64,000 nt of DNA from Eucommia ulmoides (lineage: Eukaryota > Streptophyta > Magnoliopsida > Garryales > Eucommiaceae), in the NCBI GenBank assembly GCA_016647705.1, contig CM028335.1, positions 7,146,579-7,210,578 of the forward strand, given 5' to 3'. The notes below the pieces were generated by a model. The model had not been told where the DNA came from. It did no database searches and worked only from the letters and a program-made list of their open reading frames with translations. Of this stretch, positions 10,872 through 22,593 are shown one piece after another; position 1 is the first letter of the stretch, and each line of letters starts with the position of its first letter. The translations under genes were made by a program, and so were the position numbers.

Positions 10872-13800
10872 TTACTTTCTCTTGGATTTTTTGGACTTCT
10901 TCTGATTTTCGATTTTCCTCTGAACAGCTTCAAATTCTTCTTCGCTGGGCTCCAAAGATGGTTCGCTGCTGCCACCGTATTTGGTGATGAGAGACGAGAA
11001 CATGGTATCAAGTCTATTTTTCCTCTCGTTTTGCCTCTGACTTATAATAGCATACAGATCTTCTGACTGTTTCTTGGACCTGTGAATGTAGTAGTGAAGA
11101 AATTACTTAAGGCCCCATTTGTGTTTTTTAAGTGTTTCTGTTCTCAAATTTTTGTTCCCGGTAAATTGGGGATTGAAATAGAAATTGATGGAACAAATTA
11201 TCTGATAATGTTTTCTTTAAAGTATTTCTTTTTCTTTTTCTTTTTTGGCTTTAAGTAGCATTTGTTTTGAGCTCTAAAAAATTACATTTAAAAATCAAGA
11301 AAATATACCAGTGTCTTCTTAAAAAGCAAAGAAAGCAAAGGTGGCGTTTTTGTTTTTTTCGTTTCTACTTCCAATAAACTGAGATGAGATGGTATGAGAA
11401 TTTTGATTCTGCTCTGAAGTATTCTGGAAATAAAAACATATTCGGTACTAAACATTGTCCTAAAATTGTTTCTTTTAATTGATGAGAACAAAAACAAGAA
11501 ACGTGTTCAGTTGCAACATTTGTTCTTTTTTCTTTTTTTTAAATGTATGGGGCCAGCTTGGTGGTAGTGGCCGACGGAGTAGTGATGAGAATAGTTGTGG
11601 GAGTGAATAAGAATCAATTTTTTTTTCCTCAGATTCTTAAAGAATTTAGAAAATACTCCCAAAATTTTAGAAATAGAAACGTGTTTACCAAACGCGTTTC
11701 TGTACATTAATCCCAAAATTTTAGAAACGGCAATAGGAATTAGGGAAGAGAAACAATAACCAAACGGGCAATGCTTTATGAAACTCTTTTTATCGAACAC
11801 AATTTTGATTTTTGCTTGTTATTTTAAGGAAAAAGTACTTTTTTGTTCAATCAACTTTTGTAATAATAAATACTTCAGAAAAAGGCCATAAAAAAAGGTA
11901 CGTATGTTTTTGTTCTGCTCCCGGGTTCTTAGAACAACACATAATTGTTCCATCATTTCTATTTCTGATCCAAGACTTCATGGAACAGAAACAGAATTTG
12001 TGAACAGAAACAAAAACAAACACCACCTAATCAACAGAACTTAGAAGTTACAGAAGCACTCACTTCTGCTTATGATGTCTAAGAGGACTTGTAGGGGGTT
12101 TTGTTTCAGCAACCTGCTTAGCCCATTTCTGATATGCTTTTGTTTGTTTTAACTCCCCTGTTCATATATAAAAACACAAATTTTGAGAAAAAGGTGGGGT
12201 AAAACAGAGTTGATAAATCATAACATGGATCAGAAAGTGTTTAGGGGTTGTTTGGTTGAGAATGCAATTAGTGTTTTCAGTTTTCCAAAACTCAGAATAC
12301 TATTATTTCTCTTTTAACAACACAGCTCAAATATTTTTACAAAATAATTTTCCCATTACTTTGTTATTTTATAAATATAATTTTAACATTTTAATTTATA
12401 TCTTTATTTTTTATTTCTTTACAAATTTTCTCTACCACAAATTCAACCAACAAACATCAATATTATCTCCTTTTCAATATCATATTTCAATCAATCACAT
12501 CACTTATACTTTTCAAAATTTTAACGCACTATTAATAAATATTCTCTTTTTCATAACTTTTTCAAACATTAACCAAACAATTTTTTACAATTTTCAAAAG
12601 TTTCAAAACAGTGTTTCCGAAAACAAAACCAAACAAGCCCCTAGTTGTTCAGGATTCCTATGTTTTGTTACCCTATATCTGAAAATTTAAACTCATTTAT
12701 TTCCAATTCCAATTCCAATTCTAAGATCTCAATTATGTGCAACCAAACGCAGCCTTAGTGCATTTAATTCATGGTACTATCATTTCATATTGCTTCCTTC
12801 TCAAGTCTATGGTTCAAAGCCTTTTACCAGCTAGGTGAAATGATTGTTTTTTATACTTAATACTCATAATATGGGCCAATATCTATTCAAATGTCTAGAA
12901 CAACTCATTTGATAGCAAGAGTACGTTTCAATACCTGCAGCTATGGCATCATCAAGCATATCCTTAAAGCGATGTGAATCCAACTTGGGGTCTGAACATA
13001 GCATGGAGCAGAAAAGCCTGCAGAAGGAAAATGCTTTAGGTGAGAACAAAAAAATCTCAAAAAAATTGGAGTAGGAGGCCAAGCAAGTATAAACGGTTGT
13101 ACCTTTTCATATTACCCTTGTATTTCTTATACAGATCAATCAAATCATTTTTTTCGGAGTCAGATCCTCTATAGTTTGCTTCAAACTCTTCGATATCAGA
13201 TTCAGTGACCTGCAACCCATACACATTGGAAAGGGTGGAGAATGGCAAGAGATGTGGAATTCAACAGGCCCCCTGACACGCAGGGTAAACTTTGACAAAC
13301 CAATGCAAACAGATATCGGATGACCCAACATCAATGTAGGATTCAACACGCCCCCTCACGCGCAGGGCTGACTTTGACAAACCACTGCGAATGGGTATTG
13401 AGGTGGCAACATTGATATGGCCCATGTGGGATTGAACACATCCAACATCAGACAAACGGCCTAATTCTAATACCATGTAGAAAACCCAATGGACCTAACT
13501 CACTCTCAAAAGGCACCTTGTAAGAGGAGGATTGCTTTAAGCTTTATGTATAGCTCAAGATGAGGTAACACAAGCAAATGTGGCATTCACCAATGTGTTT
13601 GGTTGCAAAGAATTGGGATTTTGGAATTGGAATTAGAAATAAACACAATTTTAGTTTTTTTTTTTAACTTTGCCTGCAGTCAGTTCTAATTCCAATTCTC
13701 AAGGCTCCAAATTTGCACTTCAAAACACTGCCTAATGCAGGGTTGGCTCATGTAATTGGAGTTTCACAATTGGAAATAGAAATGAACAAACGTAAAATTT

Positions 13801-13942
13801 ATGGGTGATCATTTACGACTCCAAGATTCAATTATGTTCCACCAAACACTACATAAAAGTCTGGTAAACTGTACCGACCTTTTTGTACATAGCTTGGAAA
13901 AACTCCTTCAAATTCTGAATGACATCCCCTGCAAGGTCCTGT

Positions 13943-13980
<38 letters not shown>

Positions 13981-15884
13981 ACCATGAAATAAGTTCCTGC
14001 TTCTCAAAATATAAGGCATAATAACACATTTTCCAGTTGAACAGAACATCACGAACCATGTGTTCCAAAGTACAACAGAAATGGATCCACCAGTCAGGTA
14101 ACATTCAAGATTGAGACAAGGTCATACTAATGAAAATTGATTGAAGAAATTAGTTTCTCTGCTACAATATTTAATGCAAAGTAGAAGTTTGCATTATAGT
14201 GAAAATTTTGTTTACAACTGTGAATTTTTAAGAATGTATTGGCACAACATTGCTGAAGGAATTGAATTGACAAGCAAAGGGTCCAAGGAATTCATGAACG
14301 CATGCAAAGTTTCGACAGATTAACAGAAAAGAGAAAACAACAACGTATAGGTGTATCAAGTGACTAACATCATCATCAACACAGCCTGTCTGATCATAGA
14401 GTGCCCGTTTCTCCTCATCACCAAGAATTGATATCACCTTCTGCAATTGTTGAAATTTCTCTTTTGCCTCCTACATATGGAAATTGGAGAGTTAAATGGT
14501 GAACATGGCAGAATCTGGAAAAACAGATTCAAAGTATTCAAAAATGTAATTATCACCTCATCACCGGGATTCTTATCTGGATGTAGTCGCAATGCTAGCT
14601 TATAGTATGCTTTCTTTACTTCCTGTTGTGATGCTGTCTTTTCAACCCCAAGAATCTACATATAATAACAAAATGAAGAATGACCAGGAATTAGTCTCCA
14701 TTGTTATGCGCTTTACTACTTTGCATATTACAGGAGTGATCAAACCAACAGTGGATAGCATAGAAGCAGCTAAATCTAGCACAACTTACTTAAGCATCAA
14801 TTTGTTGGGTGTATCCCACATCGAATGTGAAAGGAGCTGGTGGTCAAGTTATAAGTGTGAGAGGAAATCTCACCTCATGAGTTAGTGTTTGGGGTTGAGA
14901 GATGCTCAAGACCACCCTATATTGGTATCAGAGCCCAAATTACAACAACTCTGACCCAATAACCACAAAGGGAGAAACTGGTTGAGGATTGGCCGACTAA
15001 AGGCCCGATATGTAAAGGGGAGATTGTTGGGTTTATCACACATCGGATGTGAAAAAAGTTGGTGGTCAAATTCTAAGTGTGGAAAAGTTTCACCTCGTGA
15101 ACTAACTTTTGGGATTGAGAGGCCAGACCACTCTACACAATCTAACATGAAAAATGGAACTACAGAAAACCTAATATACCAGTTAAACTCTGGTATTTAA
15201 GAAGATAGCCCTTTGCCTCTAGAGTTGGAAATACAATCTTCCTATTCAAATGTTTCTATTTTATCTTTAAGAGATTCAAGACTTACAGCCTTATTTTGCA
15301 GAATGAAATTAAAAGGGTTGGAACTGACTATGGAGAAAATAGTTCTGTCAAAATTTGACCTTGTTCTTCTCCATTTTCACACGGTTATGCATTAATTCCA
15401 GCTTAAACAATCACAAACACGTGACCAACGATAATCCAATGCAGGGAGAACCAATTCTTCAGATTCTACCAAAGAAAACAATAAACGAGCAAACATCAAC
15501 TGGCTAGTGTTTGAATGACCTTAAATGGAGCTTGGAATTGGAAATGAAAATAAAAACGTAGTAAATTTTAAGTGCTTTCATTGCTGATCCAATTTGATGA
15601 CTCCTATTCATTCAATTTCAACCAAACACTAAGCTTATCTGAGGTGTCTCCAAATCCGCCAATGAACAAGTCGGATAATAAATTTAGGGCATAAAAAACA
15701 GTGAAATAAGAAAAATAATCGCTGCAAGTCAATCACACAAACACGAACAAAGTTAAAATACCTCATACAAACTCTTCTCGTCAGTGGAAGACTGGTTCAG
15801 TTCTTCCTGAGATTCATGTTCCTGCTCTTCTTCTTCTTCCGCCAAGTGCTCCTCTGAAACCCTAGCTTTCTTTCCCCTCCCCAT
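10872..15884 (-). CDS. DnaJ (HSP40) protein, chaperone protein dnaJ 6 / DNAJC9-like
   Basis: Eight exons on the minus strand: 15762-15884, 14557-14655, 14369-14470, 13879-13938, 13103-13209, 12935-13017, 12064-12157 and 10872-11079, totalling 876 bp or 291 aa. All have GT/AG borders and matching phases. An acidic leader ([20 protein letters not shown]) is followed by the J domain at about residues 39-105 with the HPD motif ([12 protein letters not shown]) and YDQTG at its end. The conserved C-terminal region has [28 protein letters not shown] and [11 protein letters not shown]. The tail is lysine-rich (KSKKSKRK) and nuclear-type. Family knowledge: DNAJC9 stimulates Hsp70 ATPase and handles histones H3-H4; the Arabidopsis relative is ATJ6. 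The function here is inferred from that. Introns carry MITEs, two TRIM-type elements and a 32-bp poly-A run. No break in the coding sequence was seen. Confidence 0.93.
11340..11768. mobile_element. Probable MITE cluster in DnaJ intron 7
   Basis: The left end ggtggcgtttttgttttttt and the right end 'aataaccaaacgggc' are of the same inverted 'cgtttggt' type as other small elements here. The interior has 'aaacgtgtttaccaaacgcg' and 'gaacaaaaacaagaaacg' words. It may be two adjoining elements. Borders are approximate. Confidence 0.35.
11897..12027. mobile_element. Short MITE in DnaJ intron 7
   Basis: A 131-bp unit starting ggtacgtatgtttttgttc, with right end (reverse complement) ggtggtgtttgtttttgtt. 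It contains gttcttagaac and 'acttcatggaacagaaac' words shared with other members of the family. No clear target duplication. Confidence 0.45.
12242..12643. mobile_element. hAT-like MITE in DnaJ intron 6
   Basis: A 0.4-kb AT-rich unit with inverted ends taggggttgtttggtt and (reverse complement of right end) taggggcttgtttggtt. A 5-of-8 match between the flanks is too weak to count as a duplication. No coding potential beyond a low-complexity frame. Confidence 0.55.
13250..13595 (-). mobile_element. TRIM-type retroelement, second family, in DnaJ intron 4
   Basis: Read on the minus strand, an LTR-like block of about 115 bp ends ...gggttttctaca and is followed directly by tggtattagaa, a degenerate initiator-Met primer site. 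Further on, gcgtgagggggcg/tgttgaatcc and cgtgtcagggggcc/tgttgaattcc look like purine tract plus LTR start, seen twice. The same family occurs at 23505-23905 and 26272-26385. It is a non-coding, old fossil. Confidence 0.6.
13947..13978 (+). repeat. Poly-A run (32 bp)
   Basis: Uninterrupted A tract inside DnaJ intron 3, just upstream (in gene sense) of exon 4. On the coding strand it reads as a T tract close to the splice acceptor. Confidence 0.9.
14813..15137 (+). mobile_element. Complete-looking TRIM retroelement in DnaJ intron 1
   Basis: A 325-bp element. LTRs are 14813-14921 and 15025-15137, both starting tgttgggtktatc and ending near ctaca. A primer site tggtatcagagc (14923-14934, matching the 3' end of initiator tRNA-Met) follows the first LTR. 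A purine tract aaaggggagat (15014-15024) precedes the second. Flanking 5-mers caatt and caatc look like an aged target duplication. It has no coding sequence, as is usual for TRIMs, which move using enzymes of other LTR elements. The LTRs have diverged noticeably, so it is not recent. Confidence 0.82.
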
Positions 15885-16163
15885 CTTAGAGCGAAGAAGA
15901 ATTATTTCACAGAACAAAGAGAAAGCATCAAACGAAGAACACGCAAAAGCAAATGGAGCAGTCGCGACCTACCCTAGATTTCTGCCCCCTGTTCTCTCTC
16001 TCTCTTCTTCAATGTGATTTTGATTCCCGCCAATATTTTGCCGAAATTTTACGCATTCGCGCCATCCTCACGAACCTCGAGCAGTTGCGTCCGGTTCATC
16101 AATGCTAATGGTGGGTCAAGGTTATCGGGTGCGTCCTTAAAATCGTCTAAAAATAAAACAAAA

Positions 16164-16171
<8 letters not shown>

Positions 16172-16203
<32 letters not shown>
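16172..16203. repeat. (AT)n microsatellite
   Basis: About 16 AT units preceded by a poly-A run, about 290 bp upstream of the DnaJ start codon. Expected to be polymorphic in length. Confidence 0.9.
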
Positions 16204-16205
<2 letters not shown>

Positions 16206-16389
16206 ATTAAACTAAATGCATCCAATTGGTATTTTGATATTTTTATTTTATTTTTCTTTTGATAGAGGAATTGGAAAATAGAGAACTAAGAGCAGCGATC
16301 ACACCCTTCAACGTTCAACTCGGCAAGGGAAAGGTTAGTCACGTCCTTTCAGGAGTTTTCCAAGATTTTAAAGCCGATCTTTTCATCTA

Positions 16390-16660
16390 CTACTCTGTTA
16401 GCTAGGAAATCAACATATTGGTTGGCCTCTCTAAGGATGTGTTGTAGGATGAAGTTGTTTACCAATCAGCTCTTGCAGTCCATCACTCAAGATTTAAATC
16501 AGTGACTCTCTTGATAGTCTCTTGTAATTAGTTTAATAGTTTTTTCGGAGTCAGTCTTCACAACAATATGGGTGATCTCTCTTGCAACAACCATTCTGAT
16601 GCCTTCATGGACGCTACGAAGTTTAGTTTCGAGGGTAGTGTTCCAGGGAAGTTGTCCAAA
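16390..16660 (-). pseudogene. Remnant of a plant RNase H-like (LINE-type) domain
   Basis: Minus-strand translation gives TTLETKLRSVHEGIRMVVAR, then EITHIVVKTDSEKTIKLI, and, after in-frame stops, ILREANQYVDFLANRV. This order (E...GI...A, TDS, REAN..DFLA) matches the RNase H-type domain (RVT_3) found at the end of plant L1-type non-LTR elements and in related host-like reading frames. It contains stops, has no surrounding reverse transcriptase and is clearly dead. Confidence 0.6.
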
Positions 16661-16669
16661 ATATTTTAA

Positions 16670-16960
16670 AAATTTATTCGGATAAACTCAAAACATCTTA
16701 ATTAAACTAATTTGAATTTCAATAGATATACGTATTGTTTTAAGACGGATGTTTTCAGTACCTAACACTTTTCCTAAGCATAATTAACCACGAATTTTCG
16801 AATAATTTCTGTTAAACCTTTTTCTTGGAGTCAAACTTTTGGGCTATTTCTTAATAAAAAATAATTAAAAAAATGTTGATGACCTAGCATGCCAATTCAA
16901 TGCTAAGTGGTGACCCCTTTTTAAAAAAATATATTCAGACCTTTTCCAAAACTCCGCACT
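16670..16960 (+). mobile_element. Decayed LTR fragment of a Tat/Ogre-type Gypsy element
   Basis: The stretch around 16885-16915 (gacctagcatgccaattcaa, then tgctaagtggtgacccc) parallels the 3' end of the LTRs of the large Gypsy element (near 45470-45510). The matching flanks are also present: cctaacacttttcc against cttaacaccttcccc, and ggagtcaaactttt. It is much more diverged than the two LTRs of the 43-57 kb element, so it is an older fossil. Borders are approximate. Confidence 0.5.
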
Positions 16961-17686
16961 CACAAAGCCATTTTTTTTCCAATATTTAAAAAAAAATAAA
17001 AAAAAAAAAAAGAGAGAGAGAATTTTCTAAAATACTTTCCAAAAGTGTTTCAAATAACACAAGTTCTTTCTTTTTTTTCTTCTTTTCGAAAAACGAGGTG
17101 TGTTAGGATCAGTGAGGCATACTCAAACCGATGTTTTAGAGTCAGTAGCATCTACTATGCAGAAGTCTGCCTCTCATTTGCTCACACAGTAAGATAGTGA
17201 ACAAGGATCACCCAAGAACCTTCACTTACGACCTTATGAGCATCAACGATTTCAGAGCATCTTGTACCTCATAGTTCTTCCTAAGATTATGATTATCAGT
17301 ATATATCCCGCTATTTCTCTCGGATCAAATCCAAGATCTATTGGGATGTCGTCAATTCTAGGTACTCCGGAGGATGTTCCCCCCGTCAACTTCATGAGGC
17401 TCTTCCATGGTTCGTTCCTCCAGTGTTATCATCTTGTTCATCAAACAAGATTGCCTCCAACTTGAAGCGTTTGCCGAGTGTTTCTATTCATAGAATTTTC
17501 TTTTTTTGGTCTGGAAACAAAATTATTTGTTGGTGTTTATTGAAATGCGTTCTAAATATCTAGGTGGGAACTTAACATAAACAATTTTTATTCTCAAATA
17601 TCTGTTTATGTTCTAAATTTTTCAAAGAACATAAACAAAAATTGCAGATTGGAACATGTGACCTATTTCAGTATATTCCTTCTCCC

Positions 17687-20600
17687 TCACTCTTTATAAA
17701 AACTTGAGTGAAAATTCAACAAAGAAATGTTATTTACAGTCGACGGCCTAAAATCAAGAGGATTATTCCACTGCCCATACCCACCGCCGAACCACCACAT
17801 TTTCACATCCTCCACCACCAAGCCCTCAATATTCTCCATTATGAACCCCGCCAGAGCGTGGTTCACCAACCCCTGACAACCTGGTCTGTAATCTATCAAC
17901 CCATCTGTGTAATCAGTCCATCTTTTATAACTTAGTTTCACATTTTCAAATCTCAAATTTCTCAATACTCCTCCGCCTTTCGAACCCGACAAGAAGACGC
18001 CATTTTCGGAAACCGCTGTGATGTTGACGAACCGAAGGTCGGAGATCGAACCCGGTTTCGAGATGGTGTTGTCCCTTGGGCATGTTGTTATGTAAATGGG
18101 TTCTGCTCTCCCCCACCATGATGGATCATAGTATCTAGTGCTGATGTTTATGTTCGAGAATGTAATGTCGCTTACATTTCCTGTGTCAGAAAGTGACATA
18201 TATCACCAACATTTTACTACAAACAAAATCAAAATTAAGATAATGTTTGGCTTCATGAAATTAAAATTTGAAGACCATTTAAATTTTCGAAAGTTCATTT
18301 TTAATTACAATTCAAAAACTCCAATTCCTTATAACCAAACACTACCTAAACATTTTTATAACTAGTCTATGTTCAATTGCATCTTAAAAAATATATTTTG
18401 AATATATAATCTTTCATAATCTATAAAACATTAAGATTATTATGATGGGTTTTAACTATTGCAAAATGAAACAAAAATATGTTAATTCAAAAACTAAATC
18501 TGAAAATACAAAATAGGACAAATTCTATTTTTGACCCTCTAGCTATTGACCAATTTTTACGTGGTCCGATAAATTTGAAATGTTTCACTTTGAACCATAT
18601 TTCGTTAATTATGACTTTAATTAATCATTTCGTCTAATTTAGTTGTTAAATTAGATGGAATAGAGGGTAAATTTGTAAATTTATATTTTTTATTTCTACT
18701 TTTTGTGTGTGTTTTTTTCCCATTTTTTTTTCTTTTTCTTTTTCCTTTTTTCTTGAGGATGTTGTTTAGAGTTAGATTGAAAAGGAGGTCCGGATTTCCC
18801 AATTAGATCGGAATTTTGCCGGTCAATTTGTTCGATTCCAAACTTATCGGACCACGTAGAATTAGACAATAATTAGAGGGTCAAAAATAGAATTGTCCAT
18901 AAAAAATAATATGTCAAGACCCAAGTTATTGAGTCAATGACAAATCTAAAGATTCGACTTAATCTAAGGACAATCTAATATAAAGTTTGTTTGGTAACGC
19001 TTTCTTTAAGTATTTAAAAAAAAAAAAAAGTAAAAAAAAAAATCAAAAATGTGTTTTATAGTGTAGATATAATATATTATCTTTAAAAATGATCTTTTAA
19101 TCTAAAAAGAAAATCATAAATGACTGAAAAAAATGATGAAAGCGTCCTAATCCAATTACCTCAGTCGAACTCATATGTTATAAAAATTGAATAAACAAAA
19201 AGTAACCATTTTTTATTTCTTAGATCAATGTTAATCAATTTGCAAACTCAATTTCATTCATGGTATTGAAAATTTTAATTTTTTTCAAAAAATTGTCTTT
19301 ACCTCCATCCCTTATTTGCAGAGCGAGGCCTCGGTGAGAATCAACAATGGTGATATTGTCGAACACCAAGTGTTTGAAGGCGAAATAACTCGCACTTCCG
19401 AGTTTGATTGCTGAAGATTTTGTGCGAATCCAACAGTTTGTGACGGTAAGGTTGTAGAGGGGAGTCGTGTATGTCTTTGGACATATAGCGTCGTCTCCGG
19501 TGTTGATTCTGCTGTTTCTGATGATTGTGTTGTTCGAATCCTCGATGTCAATTCCATCGTTGTTTGGAGTGTCGAAATCTCCGATGATCGATACATTTTC
19601 GATTGTTGTGTTTTTGCACCTCACAATGTGCAGGCTGCAATAATCATGGGAATGTTTTGATCATATGAATATTTAAAAAAAAAATAAAAAAATGTAAGCA
19701 ATTTATGATCAAACATTTGATCCATCTTGTATTCAATTTTTGAAATCTCATTGGTTTGTTTGGTTTATATGTAAAATAATTATCTACATTTTAATTGTTT
19801 TAATTCCGTTGTTTCATAATTCTATTCATTTACCTGAAAATAACATCTGAAGAAGAACAAAATGGTTCATTGGTTAATTTAAGTGTTTTTAATTATTAAA
19901 TCAAATATTAAGCTATTAGTAATTCATAAATTGATTCACCAAAGAATAGTGTAATTTGCGAATTGAAGGAGAACCAAATAAGCCCTAAATTTATTAATAA
20001 AATCTCACACCAAATAAGTATTTTAGTTTTAATCTATCTATTAGAGTTCATAAAAACACTAATGTTCTAATTAGGGTTGCATCGTCAACCGCCGCCGCCG
20101 CCACTGCCGCCGGCTACTGGATTTTGACCACCGATAGTTGTTGGTCGCCAAAACTCCGGTCATCGGTTGCCGCATTGCCAGTTGCCGAAAATTACAAGAA
20201 TGCAACTGAAAAATGTAACTGAAAAACTTATCTAAATGTAACTAAAAATACACTTAAAAATGTAACTAAAATATATATTGAAAATAATTACACGTAACTT
20301 AAAAAATTTCGTCCGCCAGTCACGGACTTCGACGACCGGCGACTTGAGATCCGATGGTGGATGGCACTGGAGGGCAACGATGCAAAGCTTAATTGGAAGT
20401 ATTTGATGGGAGAGAAGAAGGAATCATTGAATATGGGACTAAAACACGAGACAAAAAAATAATTAAGAGATTTATATTAATTTTATAATTAAAATAGAAT
20501 AAATTATGAATTAGACTCTACTACGGATCAAATATCCCTACAAAGAAAGGATTAAAAAAATAAATCTGAAAATTGCACAAAAAGAAAAGGAAAACAATGA

Positions 20601-21353
20601 GAAAATATAGAGACTCAATTGTGACTCCAATAAAGTTATAGGGATATAACTGCAAAAGATCAAGTTCAACGAACTCAGAAAGTAAAAAGCGCAAGCTAGC
20701 AAAAGGATCCAGAAAGGCAAAAAGGTCAAGGGATGGAACAGTACGCACCACCAGTAGGCCGGCTCCGTCAATTTGACGTCCCGAATCCGGACGTTTCTGC
20801 AGCCGATGAATCCCACCAGCCTCGGCCTACACTCGTCTCCCAAACACGAGCCCGTCCGGTTCCAGCTCACCATCACGTTCTTCCTCTCGTCGAACCTCTC
20901 CACGAATTTCGCCCCCTGGCCGTTGATCTCTCCGCCGCCGGTAATCCCGACGTCCACCGCATCCTCCGCTGCCACCACGTACCATCGACTAAACTCCACC
21001 GGATAGTCCCCCTGTCTGGTTCCCCCCAAGATCGTCGCGTTCCCACGGATATCCAGAACGACGCCAGATCTGAGGAAGATCGTGGCGGTCAGGTAGGTTC
21101 CGGGAAGGAAGGTGACGCGACAGGGGGAAGGGGAGGGGCAGGAGTCGATGGCGGATTGGATCGGGATCGTGTCGTAGTGGACGCCGTCGGCGGTGGCGCC
21201 GAAGTCGGTGACAGATAGAGTGAGGGGTGGGGGGTGGGATCGACGACGGGGGAGTCGGATGGTGGATGACGTGGAGGGCGTTGATTGGAGGAGGAAAGAT
21301 AAAGCGAAAATCAAGAGCAATAACTGGACGTGGAAATGGGAAGGTATTGCCAT
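17687..21353 (-). CDS. GH28 family protein, probable polygalacturonase
   Basis: Three minus-strand exons, 20749-21353, 19303-19634 and 17687-18180, total 1431 bp (476 aa) with matching phases (joins at W/CLHIV and GG/NVSD). The N-terminus has a hydrophobic signal peptide (about residues 8-25), suggesting secretion to the cell wall. Next come SVTDFGATADGVHYDT and the parallel beta-helix. Motifs are TPNNDGIDIED (family motif I, usually NTDG), TGDDAIC (motif II), and KSSAIKLGS where classic enzymes have a GHG motif. QIRDGG stands in place of RIK. These variants are typical of the divergent 'probable polygalacturonase' clade (Arabidopsis At3g57790 type), so pectin-cutting activity is not assured. 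The C-terminus has WWGRAEPIYITTCPRD and DYRPGCQGLVNH. Intron 2 holds a MULE-type MITE and intron 1 holds repeat copy B. Exon 1 is GC-rich. Confidence 0.92.
18516..18898. mobile_element. MULE-type MITE in GH28 intron 2
   Basis: A 383-bp element with inverted ends of about 55 bp. The left end reads ggacaaattctatttttgac and the reverse complement of the right end reads ggacaattctatttttgacc, both running on to 'acgtggtccgataa'. It is flanked by atacaaaata (18506-18515) and ataaaaaata (18899-18908), a 10-bp target duplication with one difference. No coding capacity. Confidence 0.8.
19985..20525. mobile_element. Dispersed repeat copy B, in GH28 intron 1
   Basis: Shares with copies A and C the order 'cactaatgttctaattaggg', a GC-rich block with 'aactccggtca', an AT block of repeated 'aactaaaa', a second GC-rich block, and 'cttaattggaagtatttgat' followed by 'aattaagagattta'. 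It is non-coding and the ends are not well defined. Confidence 0.55.
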
Positions 21354-22077
21354 TTTCCGATGAGGATAAAGATAATGGATTAGATAATACTCACATTTAT
21401 CCTCTGTTTGATTGATGAATTTTATATTATTTTCTATTTTTTTTAATGCTTAATTATTAAAAAATCTTAGAATATAATAATAATAATAATAACGTCACAA
21501 TTTTTCTTTTTGCCCACCAATATGTTGTTCCTCTCTGCCACAATTTTTAACGTCACATGTGGTCCACTATCTTTCTTTTCGGACCGAATTGATATAGCTC
21601 AAAATAATTAAAAGCCAACATAGACCCATATAATATTTTGTATATCAAATAATATTTTGTACTGGATTTTAATTTCTATTACCAATTTATTCTTATAGTC
21701 ATGTAATTATTTAAAATTACAAAAAAATTTAATTGATATATAATAATTATTTATTATACAAAAATCAATAATATTTACATCTCTCATTCATTATTATGTT
21801 ATTATTCACACTGTTATTATACGGTAACATTTGCATTCCCCCATTTATTATGTTGCTATTAACATTGTTGTTAGACAACAATATTTTTATCCCTCTATTT
21901 ATTAAGTTGTTGATATATTGAGAGAATATATATTTGAATTTATCTTAAATAATAAATATATAAATAATATTTTTTCAACGTGGGCTTGCAAGTAGTGGCC
22001 TATTTTAGATTTAACGGTAAAAGTGAATTTTTCTCTAATTTTTCCTATGTTCTAATACTTCAGATGTAGAATCTCAT

Positions 22078-22187
22078 ATATAATCATATAAAAAATAGCG
22101 TAATTTCTCACACCACTAGTTCTATAATCATATAAAAAACTGCGTAATTTCTCACACCACTAGTTTTGTAATCATATCAAAATCAGC
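22078..22187. repeat. Short tandem repeat, about 3 units of ~50 bp
   Basis: The unit 'gcgtaatttctcacaccactagttctataatcatataaaaaa' recurs near 22099, 22142 and, partly, 22186, with few changes. Its role is unknown. Confidence 0.7.
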
Positions 22188-22593
22188 GTAATAGAAGCAT
22201 GATGTTCTCTTCATCATTTAAAAAAGAAAAAAACACGCAAATCATAATCATTAAAGTGCCGACAATGGAGGCGTTTACATGAAACCAAGGGCACATAACA
22301 AGGCTGTTCTTCAAGATTTTCAATAGCCTAAGTTTGTTGATATTGTTTATAACAAAGCAAGGGTGAAGAATAAGGTCATTTTTCTGAACTTCCAACAGGT
22401 CGAGGTTGTGAATAGGCGAAGAATGAAGTAGTTCCTCAATGCCCCTTGATGTTGAGGAAGGATAGTCAAGACCATCAACAGTTAAATAAAAACCAAAGGG
22501 ACGCCTCATATGCAGAGAATGATTTGGGATGTTGAAGAAAGAAGAGGAATAAACATGATCAATAAAAACCCAAGTAGAAAATAAGGTTAGCAA
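22183..22593 (-). CDS. Hypothetical ORF of 136 codons, doubtful
   Basis: An unbroken minus-strand frame with mixed composition and a hydrophobic end (about residues 105-125, ASIVGTLMIMICVFF). I recognise no family, and no spliced partner exons were found nearby. It stands alone between GH28 and bHLH genes and could equally be a chance frame or a gene scrap. Kept only because its composition is less skewed than the other chance frames. Confidence 0.15.
   Translation of the reverse strand: MLTLFSTWVFIDHVYSSSFFNIPNHSLHMRRPFGFYLTVDGLDYPSSTSRGIEELLHSSPIHNLDLLEVQKNDLILHPCFVINNINKLRLLKILKNSLVMCPWFHVNASIVGTLMIMICVFFSFLNDEENIMLLLR

Larger units (their letters stand above)
15885..17686. other. Intergenic DNA between DnaJ and GH28 genes
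   Basis: Holds the DnaJ 5' leader, an (AT)n tract, a non-LTR RNase H remnant and a decayed LTR fragment. It also holds an unassigned GC-moderate stretch (17090-17470) with no recognisable protein, and a small inverted repeat of 'gaacataaacaaaaattg' type at 17480-17660. Confidence 0.5.

Noticed and set aside
12256-12690. 144-codon plus-strand frame rich in F, N, I, Y
   Set aside because: Falls inside an AT-rich MITE in a DnaJ intron. Composition is that of random AT-rich DNA.
20733-21218. 161-codon plus-strand frame
   Set aside because: Shadow of the GC-rich first exon of the GH28 gene on the opposite strand.
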